Source: Candidatus Sumerlaeota bacterium (GTDB lineage Bacteria > Sumerlaeota > Sumerlaeia > Sumerlaeales > Sumerlaeaceae). Taken from it: a stretch of DNA of 64,000 bases. Made by a program: the position numbers and the translations under genes. The notes under the pieces were generated by a model, which saw only the letters and a program-made list of their open reading frames with translations, was not told the DNA's origin and did not search any database. Positions 1 through 8,791 of the stretch are shown here, piece by piece. The DNA lies in assembly GCA_026398535.1 (NCBI GenBank), contig JAPLSQ010000049.1, positions 1-64,000 on the forward strand, given 5' to 3'. Within the stretch, counting starts at the first letter, position 1. Each line of letters opens with the position of its first letter.

Positions 1-184
1 GGCGGCGGTTCCATTCTTCCAGCATTGCCGCGGCGATGCGGCTTCGTGTTTCCACCTCGCCGTGAACAGTCGATATACCGAGCAGGTCGACCTCCGGGGA
101 GTTCAACAGCATCGCAAGCGCGAGTGCGTCATCGATGTCATCGCCGATATCAGTGTCGAGAAAAACAGATTTTGTTGGGGACAT
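1..184 (-). CDS. Inosine-uridine-type nucleoside hydrolase, N-terminal part
   Basis: Reading the minus strand from the ATG at 184 gives an open frame to the window edge (about 61 codons). It begins [20 protein letters not shown]. The [13 protein letters not shown] motif is the Ca2+-binding, ribose-binding aspartate cluster of the IunH/RihA nucleoside hydrolase family, which cleaves the N-glycosidic bond of ribonucleosides. The next conserved stretch ([11 protein letters not shown]) also fits the family. The C-terminal part lies outside the window, so substrate preference cannot be judged. It lies upstream of the pseudopilin gene on the same strand but is separated from it by the window start, so operon structure is unknown. 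Confidence 0.85.
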   Translation of the reverse strand, partial: MSPTKSVFLDTDIGDDIDDALALAMLLNSPEVDLLGISTVHGEVETRSRIAAAMLEEWNRR

Positions 185-250
185 AATCAGTGGTTAGATG
201 TCTTTGTGGGTTTGGATTTGGATTAAATCATAATTAATGACATGACGGGG

Positions 251-844
251 TTATGGCCGGTAGATTGGGTAATATTTGTCAAAGGGCACGGCGCCGCCGA
301 GGACAATGATATCGCCGACACTTATGGTTCCATTTGTCGGATCATAAGGCAGAAATCCGTATGTGCCGTTGTTGTTGCCGTCCGGCCCCCAGCTCCACAG
401 ATGATACCAGTTGCCGCGTGTTCCGGCAACCTTGGGAGTGCAATTTCGCCAGTTGGTCCATTCGAAAACCTGGGGTGTTCCGCCGCCGTCGAGATAACAG
501 ACTTTCTGGATATAACGGCCGTTAAAGGTGTACCATTGGCTGTCGTAATCGAGCCTTTTGTCAATGAAAGGATCCAAGGGGAGTGAACTCACATAGGCTA
601 TGGGTGAGGTGAGGGAGATCATTCCAGGCCCCCATGCGGCCGGATATGTTCCGTAGTCAATAAAGTAGGCCTGCAACGCGTTTGAATGGGTGCGCATATC
701 ATTTTTGGCGCGCGAAACCTTGGCGCGCGTTTGCGCCTCGATGAAGTTGGGGACGGCGATGGCCGCGAGTATGGCGATAATGGCCACAACGATGAGCAGT
801 TCGATCAGTGTGAATGCCTGCCCGACAGGACGATTTGATTTCAT
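251..844 (-). CDS. Type II secretion/type IV pilus pseudopilin-like protein
   Basis: A 197-residue protein with a short basic leader followed by FTLIELLIVVAIIAILAAIA, the prepilin peptidase cleavage and methylation site plus the hydrophobic N-terminal helix of class III pilins and GspG-type pseudopilins. The region after the helix (NFIEAQTRAKVSRAKNDMR) is the usual GspG-like amphipathic extension. The C-terminus contains YDPTNGTISVGDI, a signature shared with the proteins at 57544-58131 and 38258-39964. Mature pseudopilins sit in the inner membrane and assemble into short periplasmic fibres; this one has a large C-terminal domain and may be a specialised minor pseudopilin or surface protein. 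No secretion ATPase or secretin gene is nearby. Confidence 0.85.
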   Translation of the reverse strand: MKSNRPVGQAFTLIELLIVVAIIAILAAIAVPNFIEAQTRAKVSRAKNDMRTHSNALQAYFIDYGTYPAAWGPGMISLTSPIAYVSSLPLDPFIDKRLDYDSQWYTFNGRYIQKVCYLDGGGTPQVFEWTNWRNCTPKVAGTRGNWYHLWSWGPDGNNNGTYGFLPYDPTNGTISVGDIIVLGGAVPFDKYYPIYRP

Positions 845-938
845 GGCAAGGAATTGCTCCTTTCATTTCAGTGCGCGGGTCCGGGTCATCGCGCCGCCGT
901 TATGAGGGCGGCGGCGCGATGCCGGAGACGCGATGTTA

Positions 939-2435
939 TCAGTAGAGATTGTAATCTGTGACGCGCGATGGCGTTTGCGGTTTTTTCTGGAAGCTCAGGT
1001 TGTCGATCACGATGTTTCCTTCAGCGACATCCTGGTTGGAAACCGCAAGAAGACCGACCCACCGTTCACCAAATGACGCGCCGTGAGCACCCTGAGCAAG
1101 AACGTTGCTGTTGGCGCGCAGAACAAAAGCCGTCTGCGAGACTTCAAACTCGAATGCCACGGCGCCCGTTCCTACCCACTGGTCGGTGAGACCCGTGATC
1201 TCCGTTCCGTTGCTGCCTTCCATATTGGCCGCCTTGTATGAGGCAAACAGCCCGGCCCAGCCGCTTCCGTAGTCCTTGACGACCATCTGGATGCCGCTTC
1301 CGTAGGAGAAGTAGAAACCGGGGGAGACCGCCTTGTTGTATCCGCCGGGGAACTCAAGCACGGTGAAGACGGTGTTGATGGGATTCTGGCTGATTTTGTT
1401 CACGGCGATGCGGTCGACGCTGATGACGTAGGATGTCAGGTTGTCGCATGGGAACGACACTGCCGACTGCAGGCCGACGAGCGCCCAAGCCGAGTTGGTG
1501 TCGGTCTTGAGTGTGGCCTGACCGCTGGCGCATGTGATGTCGGCCGAACCATAACCTTCGACACGAATCAATTTTTCCGCGTCAACCTTGTTGGCGGCAA
1601 AGTCATCGGTCATGTTTTCAAACGATGCCGTGAATGCGGTGGCGCCGGCGTCAGAAACCATCACGTTGTCGAGTTTCATGGCCGCACGCCCGGTGTTTAC
1701 GTTGCTGGCAAGCAACTCTACACTCGCTTGGTAGCCCGGAAAATCCGCCGCGAGCATCGCTGTCTGGCCCGCAAGCGCACGCTTGCCGTTGACGAGAAGC
1801 TCCCAATATTTCTGGTTGGCGACGAGTGACAGTGTCACCTGCGCCCCCGTGGAATTGATCGGCACGAGCTCGGGGCCAATGGCGCGGTAGCCGCATTGTT
1901 TGCCGAAGCTCGAAGCCTGGTTCTTCGTTTTCGAGTAGAATTCGACACACAGCTTGTCGGGATTGGCGCTGCTGAAATAAACGAGCGCGCTGAATATGGC
2001 GTTGTTGGTGGGCCACATTCCGCCGCCCGATCCGCCAGCGGCGTCAACAAGGTTGATGGCGATCTGCCCTTCACAATACATTCCGCCGCGGAAATCTCCG
2101 CCCCCGCTCAGCACGGCGGGATCAACGACCACGGTGACATTGGTGCCCTTCTTTATCTCGGCGCTCTGAAGATTGACCAGACTTTTCGAGGCAAGACCGC
2201 TGTAGTCCCAGTCGTTGGCGGGAATATTCAGTGCCATCTTGCCCGAACCCTGCACGGCCGACGAGCCGATCCCGCCGGTCTGGGACCAGATCACATTGTT
2301 GTATGACCCGTCGTAGGCCGGATTGTCGAAATTGTCGACAAGCTGGTCCGCGCGGCCGGCGGCAGCGGCAACGAGAAGCCCTGAAAATATAAGGGCGCGA
2401 AGGATAAAACTTGATGCTTTTCGGTGGAGGATCAT
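939..2435 (-). CDS. Secreted protein with two laminin-G/concanavalin-like modules
   Basis: A 498-residue protein with a Sec signal peptide (residues 1 to about 29, hydrophobic core FSGLLVAAAAG). The rest looks like two beta-sandwich modules: about residues 30-270, starting DNFDNPAYDGSYN, and about 275-485, starting DDFAANKVDAEK. Each opens with a D-[DN]-F motif and ends in a statement resembling IDNLSF or LDNVMV, typical of carbohydrate-binding or lectin-like jelly rolls. The first module is clearly related to two modules in the large protein at 3810-8150 (shared features: SGKM-L, ADW/NDW-GLA, IGYR/CGYRAIG, AGFEIIAANVG/ASVELLASNVN). No catalytic domain is recognisable. A LacI-type operator lies in its promoter, so sugar-controlled expression is likely. 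Confidence 0.7.
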   Translation of the reverse strand: MILHRKASSFILRALIFSGLLVAAAAGRADQLVDNFDNPAYDGSYNNVIWSQTGGIGSSAVQGSGKMALNIPANDWDYSGLASKSLVNLQSAEIKKGTNVTVVVDPAVLSGGGDFRGGMYCEGQIAINLVDAAGGSGGGMWPTNNAIFSALVYFSSANPDKLCVEFYSKTKNQASSFGKQCGYRAIGPELVPINSTGAQVTLSLVANQKYWELLVNGKRALAGQTAMLAADFPGYQASVELLASNVNTGRAAMKLDNVMVSDAGATAFTASFENMTDDFAANKVDAEKLIRVEGYGSADITCASGQATLKTDTNSAWALVGLQSAVSFPCDNLTSYVISVDRIAVNKISQNPINTVFTVLEFPGGYNKAVSPGFYFSYGSGIQMVVKDYGSGWAGLFASYKAANMEGSNGTEITGLTDQWVGTGAVAFEFEVSQTAFVLRANSNVLAQGAHGASFGERWVGLLAVSNQDVAEGNIVIDNLSFQKKPQTPSRVTDYNLY

Positions 2436-2495
2436 CTTTGCTTTCTCCTTGATGAATTATAGTTTTTACGGATTATCAACCCGTATTGAGGCACA

Positions 2496-2524
2496 TCAAA
2501 TTACTAAACCGGTTTAATTGTCAA
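2496..2524 (-). promoter_or_regulatory. Promoter of the 939-2435 gene with embedded operator
   Basis: On the minus strand a perfect -35 hexamer TTGACA lies at 2524-2519. The operator palindrome begins two bases downstream, inside the spacer, and AT-rich but non-canonical candidates for the -10 (TAATTT, ATTTGA) fall at 2503-2496. An operator between -35 and -10 is the classic position for LacI-family repression. The -35 is seen directly; the -10 assignment is weak. Confidence 0.55.
2505..2516. promoter_or_regulatory. LacI-type operator, proximal (TAAACCGGTTTA)
   Basis: A perfect 12-bp palindrome with the central CpG typical of LacI/GalR operators. It lies in the spacer of the promoter for the secreted protein gene and is repeated at 2549-2560 and 3736-3747, on both sides of the lacI-type gene at 2584-3612. 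Confidence 0.75.
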
Positions 2525-2548
2525 TAAAAAAATGCAATTCTCCTTAAT

Positions 2549-2560
2549 TAAACCGGTTCA
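2549..2560. promoter_or_regulatory. LacI-type operator, distal (TAAACCGGTTCA)
   Basis: Near-perfect copy of the same palindrome, 44 bp centre-to-centre from the copy at 2505-2516 (about four helical turns). It lies between the stop of the lacI-type gene and the promoter of the secreted-protein gene. The spacing would allow cooperative binding or a small loop; that is inference. Confidence 0.65.
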
Positions 2561-2583
2561 GTGATCTGCGCGGGAGTGCGGCG

Positions 2584-3612
2584 TTATTTTGACGACTGGC
2601 GTGCCGCGAGTGTGGGGGGCAGTAATATTTCTCCGGACGGGCCGCGGCTTCCGCCGATCATACCCTCAAGTTCCTCCATCATCATGCGTCCGAGTTCCTC
2701 CTGCGGAAAAACGACCGATGATAATGGCGGCGAGAGGTAGGGGCAGTAGTAGGAGTTGTCGCAACCGACAACCTTGATGTCTTGGGGAACGCGCAGACCC
2801 AGCCTGTCGAGCGCGTTCTTCATGCGCAGATAATACAGGTCCTCGATGGCGAACAGTCCGTCCGGTTTGCGCGAGTTAAGGTATTTCTCCACGGTTGCCG
2901 TCACATGCTTTTCCGAGCCAGAATAGCCTATCTCGAGAATGTTGTCGCGCCGGAAGCGAAGCCCGGCGTCGCGCAGGGCCCGCCGGTATCCATCGATGCG
3001 GGCATCCAGGATGATCGACAGCCATTCGGGCAGAGCCAGCTGTGTTTCGACCACAAGGCCGATGTTGCGGCAACCGCGCGCCGCGAGATGCGCAACCGGC
3101 AGCCGCGCCGACTCGACGTCATCGAAAGTCATGAATTTGCATTTCCTGCGCGATACCGCGCGGCGCCGGAACATCACAGTCGGGACATGGTGGTGGTGGA
3201 GAAGGTCGAGATGGTGCGCCTTGATGTCGGTCGGCAGGATCACGAGGCCGTCGATGCGCCGCGCCACGAGCGACTCAATGTAGCGGCGCTCGCGTTCGAT
3301 GTTGGAAAAGGTGCTGCCGAAAAGGACCTGGTATCCGTGCTTTTCCGCCGCGGTTTCGATGCCTTGCGCGATGCTCGCGTAAAAACTGTCGTTGATGTTT
3401 GGCGCGAGAAACCCAACCAGGTGCTGACGCCCTTTACGCAGAAACCTCGACGCCTGATTGGGCACGTAACCGAGTTGTCGCGCGGCCGCTTTCACGCGCA
3501 TGACGGTGTCGGGGCTGATGCCCCGCGTGCCGCCTTCATCGTTAAGCGCAAATGAAGCGGTCGTCTTACTGATGCCGGCGAGACGGGCCACATCTGACAA
3601 TTTTGCTGGCAT
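2584..3612 (-). CDS. LacI/GalR-family transcriptional regulator
   Basis: A 342-residue protein with an N-terminal HTH (AKLSDVARLAGISKTTASFA, residues 3-22), the hinge region LGYVPNQASRFLRKG, and a periplasmic-binding-protein-like effector domain from about residue 65 (LVGFLAPNINDSFYASIAQG). Length and layout are standard for the family. It lies between two secreted carbohydrate-related genes whose promoters carry matching AAACCGGTTT palindromes, so it is probably their local repressor or activator, responding to a sugar released outside the cell. The effector cannot be read from sequence. The ATG at 3612 is used because the HTH starts immediately after it. Confidence 0.92.
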   Translation of the reverse strand: MPAKLSDVARLAGISKTTASFALNDEGGTRGISPDTVMRVKAAARQLGYVPNQASRFLRKGRQHLVGFLAPNINDSFYASIAQGIETAAEKHGYQVLFGSTFSNIERERRYIESLVARRIDGLVILPTDIKAHHLDLLHHHHVPTVMFRRRAVSRRKCKFMTFDDVESARLPVAHLAARGCRNIGLVVETQLALPEWLSIILDARIDGYRRALRDAGLRFRRDNILEIGYSGSEKHVTATVEKYLNSRKPDGLFAIEDLYYLRMKNALDRLGLRVPQDIKVVGCDNSYYCPYLSPPLSSVVFPQEELGRMMMEELEGMIGGSRGPSGEILLPPTLAARQSSK

Positions 3613-3726
3613 GAATCTGTGACGGGAATCCTGAGGAATGTAACGTTGTTAATAGTTCTGCATAAGCGCTATTCCGGTGGCAGGCAAGCGCTTTCGCTGC
3701 GCCACGGCGGCCGGGAGCCTTTGTTC

Positions 3727-3757
3727 TTGAATAGCCAAACCGGTTTAGTCATATAAT
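3727..3757 (+). promoter_or_regulatory. Promoter of the 3810-8150 gene with LacI-type operator
   Basis: A -35-like TTGAAT (3727-3732) and a perfect -10 TATAAT (3752-3757) are separated by 19 bp. The palindrome CAAACCGGTTTA at 3736-3747 fills the spacer. The arrangement mirrors the promoter at 2496-2524, which supports joint control of the two secreted-protein genes by the LacI-type protein encoded between them. Confidence 0.7.
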
Positions 3758-3809
3758 CGTCCATGTTTGGTGTTATTCATCTCATGAATTGAACAGCGGA
3801 GATACCGCG

Positions 3810-6800
3810 ATGACGAATGATTCACCGGCGCTTGGCGAACACGGCTCCAACCCTTCACGAACACAAATCATGTGTCTGGCCCTCGCGACACTCGCGGCAG
3901 TGTCGATGGCGGCGGCGCCCCGCACATACCCGCGTCCCGTCGGCTCGCCCCTCCACAATCCCCACATGGGATGGATTTTAATCGACAACTGTTACCCCAC
4001 ATCCATCGACGCCGGACGCTCATTGCCCTACATCACAGATGGAACCGCGTGGGCTGAGGTGGACATTGTCGCGCTTCTTTCTGACTGGGATGCCGTGGAA
4101 CCGGCGGACAATAGTTATGATTGGAGCCTGCTCGACCGCGCGTCAAGTTTCTGGGCATCAAAGGGCAAAGTCCTCAAGTTCCGTTTTTCCACCGACGCGA
4201 TGATCACCAATGGGCGGACGGCGCCCGCAGGACAGTTGTACCGGACGGGTTGCCCCTGGTGGATTTATGACCTCGGTGTCGCTTCACAGGAAGTTGTGGA
4301 ATGGGGGTTCCGCCATCGCGTTCCGGATTACGCCAATCCCATCTATATGCAGAAACTCTCCGAGTTCATGCGGGCTTTCGCAACCCACTTTCAGCCCATG
4401 ACGCCGCGCCTCGAGACGGTCGATCTGCTCGGTTACGGAACGTGGGGCGAGTGGCACAGCGGTTATGATCTGCCCGACATGGCAACACGAAAACAGTGCC
4501 TTCGTTCCATCATCGATGCATGGACCGGCGCCTTCAGCGCATGGCCGTCAAACACATGGCTCATTCTATCCGACTCCTACGAATGGCGCGGCGAAATCAA
4601 TCTTCATCCGCTTTCCATCTATAACGATCCAAGACCAACATATACAGAGTTTGTCGAGAACTCGGCTTTCGATTACGGATTTTCCCGCCCAAAGATCGGA
4701 GTGGGACGCTATGGTCTCGGCGGTTTCGCCAAGGAAGGCTACGACGCGCGCCACTTGCGCGAGTTGCGCCGAACTGCCCGGCGGCCCATGTATGGAGAAC
4801 TCTCGACGTCCTACCAGCAGTTTGTGGATGGCGTGCGCCAAGGCTACACCCCTCAAAGCGCCATCGACGAAGCGCTGATGTTCGGAGCAAACTATCTCAC
4901 CATGCTCGGTTGGGATATCGGCATTGCGGGAAGCGATCTTACGAAGTCGCCTGTCATCCAATTCTACAATGGCCAGTCACAAGGATTGATGCAATATGCG
5001 CTTCTCGGCATGGGATACCGGCTGACACCGGTGCGCATCGAAGCGCCGCAGAAAATCGTTCCTGGACAGCGCTTCTCCATCACCCACGAATGGGTCAATT
5101 GGGCAAACGGTCGACTGCATATTCCGTATCGCGCGCGGTTCGCCCTTGTGAAGGACGGAGGCGAGGCATGGGCGGCCATCGATTCCGGATTCGACACGAC
5201 AAACATGATTCGCGGCCAAATCTGCGAGTGCGAATCGCGCTTTGATGCGCCTTCAAATCTTGAACCGGGTCTATACGATCTGCGCATTTCACTTGCCGAT
5301 GCCGAGGGCAGATCCGCGATCCGCCTTGATTGTGAGGGCCATGACAACCAGAAGCGTTACACTGTTGCCTGCGTGGAGGTGGGGGAGGGCGCGCCTGATC
5401 CGCTGCCGCAGATTCAAGGCTTCGAGTCGGGTTCGTTTGCGGGGTCAGGCTTCACGCCCGGCAGCACTTCGCCTGGCGCCACGACTCTCACCAGCGCCCC
5501 CGCCGAGATCATCAACGGGCAATGGTCTGTCCGTGCAGCGTTTCCCGTGGGCACGCCCGCAACCGTTGTGTTCAAGTCTGATCCCGCCGCGTTAACTCTG
5601 TCAGCCGCCTCAACTTATCGGGTCACATTCCGCTACAAATTGCTTGGCGCGCAGGGCGGCGCCCGCGACGATGCGGGATACATGTTTTTCCGGGCGCGTT
5701 CGGCATCCGGCGGCGATTCCACGGCGCGCGGCATCATCCGATGGCAGGACGAGACAGGCACTCAGGCCGCCGTGAAAACCGTTCTGTTCACACTCGGCCC
5801 AAACACTGATTATGCTCTCGAATGGGGAATGCATCAGGGCGGCGTGATGACAATCGACGACATCCGCATTACCCGGATTGACGACGCAAAACGCTGGAAT
5901 GACATGTTTGACACATCCAGTTGGAGCGCGACACGCTATTATAACATCGGCAGCGCCGCATCCCTCTCCACCGACAATCCACTGTATGGCACCCGGTCCG
6001 TGCTGGCAAGGCAGACTTACGATCCCCCGTCGAGAAGCCCAGAATGGACGGATTTCATGCGCAGCGACACGGCCAAACTGCCGCTCAAGCGCAATACCTG
6101 TTACACCGTGACATTCGCCGTCCAACAGAGACGTCTCGGCGGAGACACCGACATGCTGACTCCCGCGCCCTATGGCTCCCATGTCTACTTTCTTGCCCGC
6201 ACCGCCGCGGGTGGCACGGCAAACGATGCGGGCATGACGCAATGGTATGACCAACCCGGCGAGTTCATGTCGCGCAAGACCGTGACATTCGTCACCGGCG
6301 CCTGCGACGACTATTATCTGCTCTGGGGGCTTCGCAATGGCGGATGTTGCGCCATCGACGACATCACCGTCGTCGAGAATGGCGCCTATGTGGCGCTTCA
6401 CTCAGCGTCCGACCAGGTGTTTGATGATTTCTCAACTTCCCGTTACATTGATTCATTCGACGCGGCGAAATGGGACGCCGGCCCATACAATCCGCGCCGG
6501 GTCAACCAGGACGGCAGCGGCCGCATGATCCTTTCGCCGCCAGCCGCGGATTGGGAGATGGCAGGGCTGGCTGCGCGGACGTTGTGCGACATCCACAGCA
6601 CCGGCAGCGCCAAAGGAACACGCTTTTCCGTCACTATCGATTCAGTCAATGTCACGCGCCATGGCGCCCAACGCCGCGGCGGCATCCCGGTTGACTCGCA
6701 ACTCCAACTTTTCTTTCACAAAACCAGCGCTTTCGCCTATGGCATGTTCCCTGACGCGGGACCGGCATTCGCCACGGCCATCTATTTCGGGGCGGGCAAG

Positions 6801-8150
6801 GCGGCGGTCGAGATGACGCAAAAAGATGGCGGACAACCAAGCACTATCGGCCGCGCCATTGGTTATCGCACGATTGATGTTGCCTTCCCGCTCACTGTCG
6901 ACCTTGCCATGAACGACAACCGCTACGAGTTGTCCTTCAATAGCCAGCGCGTTCTCGGCGGCGTCACCTGCATGAAACCGCAGGACTATGGCGGCAGGGC
7001 TGGGTTCGAGATCATTGCCGCCAATGTGGGCGACGCGCGCACAAGCATTGCGCTGTCGCGCGCGATGACCGGCCCCGCAGGCGGTTGGGGTTTTGTGGTG
7101 CGCGATTCCGCGCGGCTTGCGGAGGATTTCCACAGTCCTGACAACAACGGCATCTTCATGCAGATGGATGGTCAGGCGCCCGGCGCGGCTTTTACGCGCA
7201 ATACAGCGGACGGAAAGCTTTCCATTACGCCCGGAAATGCCGACTGGGCGTTCGGCGGCTGTCAGGCCGCGAATCTCTTTGAATTCGATCCCGCAACGTC
7301 CACCGCCGAATCCTTTGCCGTCGAAACGACAGTGAATGCCATTTCCCCGTCATCCGGCCGCCTCTATGCGGCGCTGGTGGCAAGTGAATGGGTTGGCAAC
7401 GAGGGGGCGGCCGTTGCGCCTTCTTATTTCAATCGCAATGACGCAACCGTACAGATGATCATGACCGCCGGGGCTGGCGGTCAAGGGGCGCAACTGGAAA
7501 TATACAGCAAACCGAAGGGGCGGGCTGGCAGCAACGGAACACTGCTGCTCAGCCAGTCGCTCCCGCTTTCTCTGCCGGCCGTGCTCAGGTTGGTTGTCAC
7601 GCCTGAACGCTACGCGGCGATGGTCAATGGCCGCGCCGTGGCGGGCGGCCAGCACACGGCTGCCTTCTCGGTGCGCACCATCGCCGGAGCTTATGGCGTG
7701 GGCAACCAAGCTGCCGGACGCGGCGACATTGTCTTCAGCCGCGCGGTCATGGAACTTGGCGCCGACGCGCCTGAAGCCGAACCTTGTGCTCCCGCTGGGT
7801 GGAGCGGACCGCTTGTCATCGCCGCTGCGCCCGGCCAGAACGCCAGCGTGACCACCGCCACAAACAAGGACATCCTCTATGCCAGTTGGGCTGTGACCAA
7901 TAGCGGAGGAGTGGGAACAACCACACCGATTTTATGCGAGTTGCGTGATGACGGCGCGACCACCAGTTCCTGGACGCTGCCCGCCCCTTTACAACCAGCG
8001 CAGACAATTGAAATTCGCGACCAACAATCCGGACCTCTTGCCCTTGGCACTCATGCGCTGGAACTTGTCATTGGGGGCGCTGTGGCAGCGCGCGTTGAGC
8101 TTCTGGTTGTTCCCGATCCGATCTCACGCATCGACTGGCCGCCATATTGA
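3810..8150 (+). CDS. Large secreted glycoside-hydrolase-like protein (DUF4832/DUF4874 type) with lectin-like modules
   Basis: About 1,446 residues from the ATG at 3810, preferred over the upstream TTG at 3789 because GCGGAG lies at the right spacing and a signal peptide (core MCLALATLAAVSMAAAP) follows. Residues about 35-520 (numbered from 3810) resemble the DUF4874/DUF4832 TIM-barrel family of putative glycosidases: HNPHMGW at the start, AEVDIVALLSDWDAVEP, and LLGYGTWGEWHS. Beta-sandwich modules follow at about 535-690 and 700-860, then two modules (about 875-1110 and 1120-1320) homologous to the protein at 939-2435. A final domain may be an immunoglobulin-like fold. Probably exported to degrade or bind a glycan. 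Catalytic residues are not assigned. Confidence 0.75.
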   Translation: MTNDSPALGEHGSNPSRTQIMCLALATLAAVSMAAAPRTYPRPVGSPLHNPHMGWILIDNCYPTSIDAGRSLPYITDGTAWAEVDIVALLSDWDAVEPADNSYDWSLLDRASSFWASKGKVLKFRFSTDAMITNGRTAPAGQLYRTGCPWWIYDLGVASQEVVEWGFRHRVPDYANPIYMQKLSEFMRAFATHFQPMTPRLETVDLLGYGTWGEWHSGYDLPDMATRKQCLRSIIDAWTGAFSAWPSNTWLILSDSYEWRGEINLHPLSIYNDPRPTYTEFVENSAFDYGFSRPKIGVGRYGLGGFAKEGYDARHLRELRRTARRPMYGELSTSYQQFVDGVRQGYTPQSAIDEALMFGANYLTMLGWDIGIAGSDLTKSPVIQFYNGQSQGLMQYALLGMGYRLTPVRIEAPQKIVPGQRFSITHEWVNWANGRLHIPYRARFALVKDGGEAWAAIDSGFDTTNMIRGQICECESRFDAPSNLEPGLYDLRISLADAEGRSAIRLDCEGHDNQKRYTVACVEVGEGAPDPLPQIQGFESGSFAGSGFTPGSTSPGATTLTSAPAEIINGQWSVRAAFPVGTPATVVFKSDPAALTLSAASTYRVTFRYKLLGAQGGARDDAGYMFFRARSASGGDSTARGIIRWQDETGTQAAVKTVLFTLGPNTDYALEWGMHQGGVMTIDDIRITRIDDAKRWNDMFDTSSWSATRYYNIGSAASLSTDNPLYGTRSVLARQTYDPPSRSPEWTDFMRSDTAKLPLKRNTCYTVTFAVQQRRLGGDTDMLTPAPYGSHVYFLARTAAGGTANDAGMTQWYDQPGEFMSRKTVTFVTGACDDYYLLWGLRNGGCCAIDDITVVENGAYVALHSASDQVFDDFSTSRYIDSFDAAKWDAGPYNPRRVNQDGSGRMILSPPAADWEMAGLAARTLCDIHSTGSAKGTRFSVTIDSVNVTRHGAQRRGGIPVDSQLQLFFHKTSAFAYGMFPDAGPAFATAIYFGAGKAAVEMTQKDGGQPSTIGRAIGYRTIDVAFPLTVDLAMNDNRYELSFNSQRVLGGVTCMKPQDYGGRAGFEIIAANVGDARTSIALSRAMTGPAGGWGFVVRDSARLAEDFHSPDNNGIFMQMDGQAPGAAFTRNTADGKLSITPGNADWAFGGCQAANLFEFDPATSTAESFAVETTVNAISPSSGRLYAALVASEWVGNEGAAVAPSYFNRNDATVQMIMTAGAGGQGAQLEIYSKPKGRAGSNGTLLLSQSLPLSLPAVLRLVVTPERYAAMVNGRAVAGGQHTAAFSVRTIAGAYGVGNQAAGRGDIVFSRAVMELGADAPEAEPCAPAGWSGPLVIAAAPGQNASVTTATNKDILYASWAVTNSGGVGTTTPILCELRDDGATTSSWTLPAPLQPAQTIEIRDQQSGPLALGTHALELVIGGAVAARVELLVVPDPISRIDWPPY

Positions 8151-8225
8151 TACAATGCATTTCGCATGTGGTGCAGATTGCAGATGAAATCCCACGCCAT
8201 TTGGGGCGCTAGGTTTCAAAAAAGG

Positions 8226-8299
8226 CGCGCCCGGAGAGATTCGAACTCCCGACCCGCTGATCCGAAGTCAGCCGCTCTAATCCGCTGAGCTACGGGCGC
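8226..8299 (-). tRNA. tRNA-Arg (anticodon TCG)
   Basis: Minus-strand cloverleaf: acceptor GCGCCCG at 8299-8293 pairs with CGGGCGC at 8233-8227; the anticodon stem GCTGA/TCAGC encloses loop CTTCGGA (anticodon TCG), and the T-loop is TTCGAAT. CCA is not encoded; the gene is followed by CCTTT. Confidence 0.95.
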
Positions 8300-8582
8300 G
8301 AGCCGATGTAATTAAGGGGATGTTTGTGCATCGCAATCGATGATATAATCCCTCCCTGACCGCCCGGTCAAGGGGAAAATGACATAAATTGCAAATTGTT
8401 TTCGAGCGGGCCGATCATGTGCCTGTGAACCGCATACAGCTTGGCTGCGCGAACAACCGGCATATTGTCGGGATGTGCCGACAAGCCCAAATAATTGCGC
8501 GTCAACACATCAGTCGGCGCATGACCGGTGTAGGAACCCACCCAGCGCAAATCGGCCTGCACCCCAGCGCACATATTCACAA
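8300..8582. other. Inter-tRNA spacer with no recognised gene
   Basis: About 280 bases between two minus-strand tRNA genes. The frames open here run through the tRNA and have no family resemblance. No promoter or terminator is convincing. Confidence 0.5.
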
Positions 8583-8658
8583 TGGAGCTGATGGTCGGGT
8601 TCGAACCGACGACCTGCTGATTACGAATCAGCTGCTCTGCCAGCTGAGCTACATCAGC
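8583..8658 (-). tRNA. tRNA-Thr (anticodon CGT)
   Basis: Minus-strand cloverleaf: acceptor GCTGATG (8658-8652) pairs with CATCAGC (8593-8587); anticodon stem GCTGA/TCAGC with loop TTCGTAA gives anticodon CGT; T-arm contains TTCGAAC. Discriminator T is followed by an encoded CCA (8585-8583). Confidence 0.95.
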
Positions 8659-8791
8659 TTTCACCGTGTCATGTGATGACCAGCAGTGCTTGGATCGCGA
8701 CGCATGCCTGCTGGTCATTGGTGATGACTGCACATACAATTATGCCACCTGCGCATTTGCGTTTGGATAAAATTGCGCGCGGTTCGTCTGG

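Noticed and set aside
8368..8739. 123-codon minus-strand frame
   Set aside because: Its centre is the tRNA-Thr gene translated; rejected as a gene.
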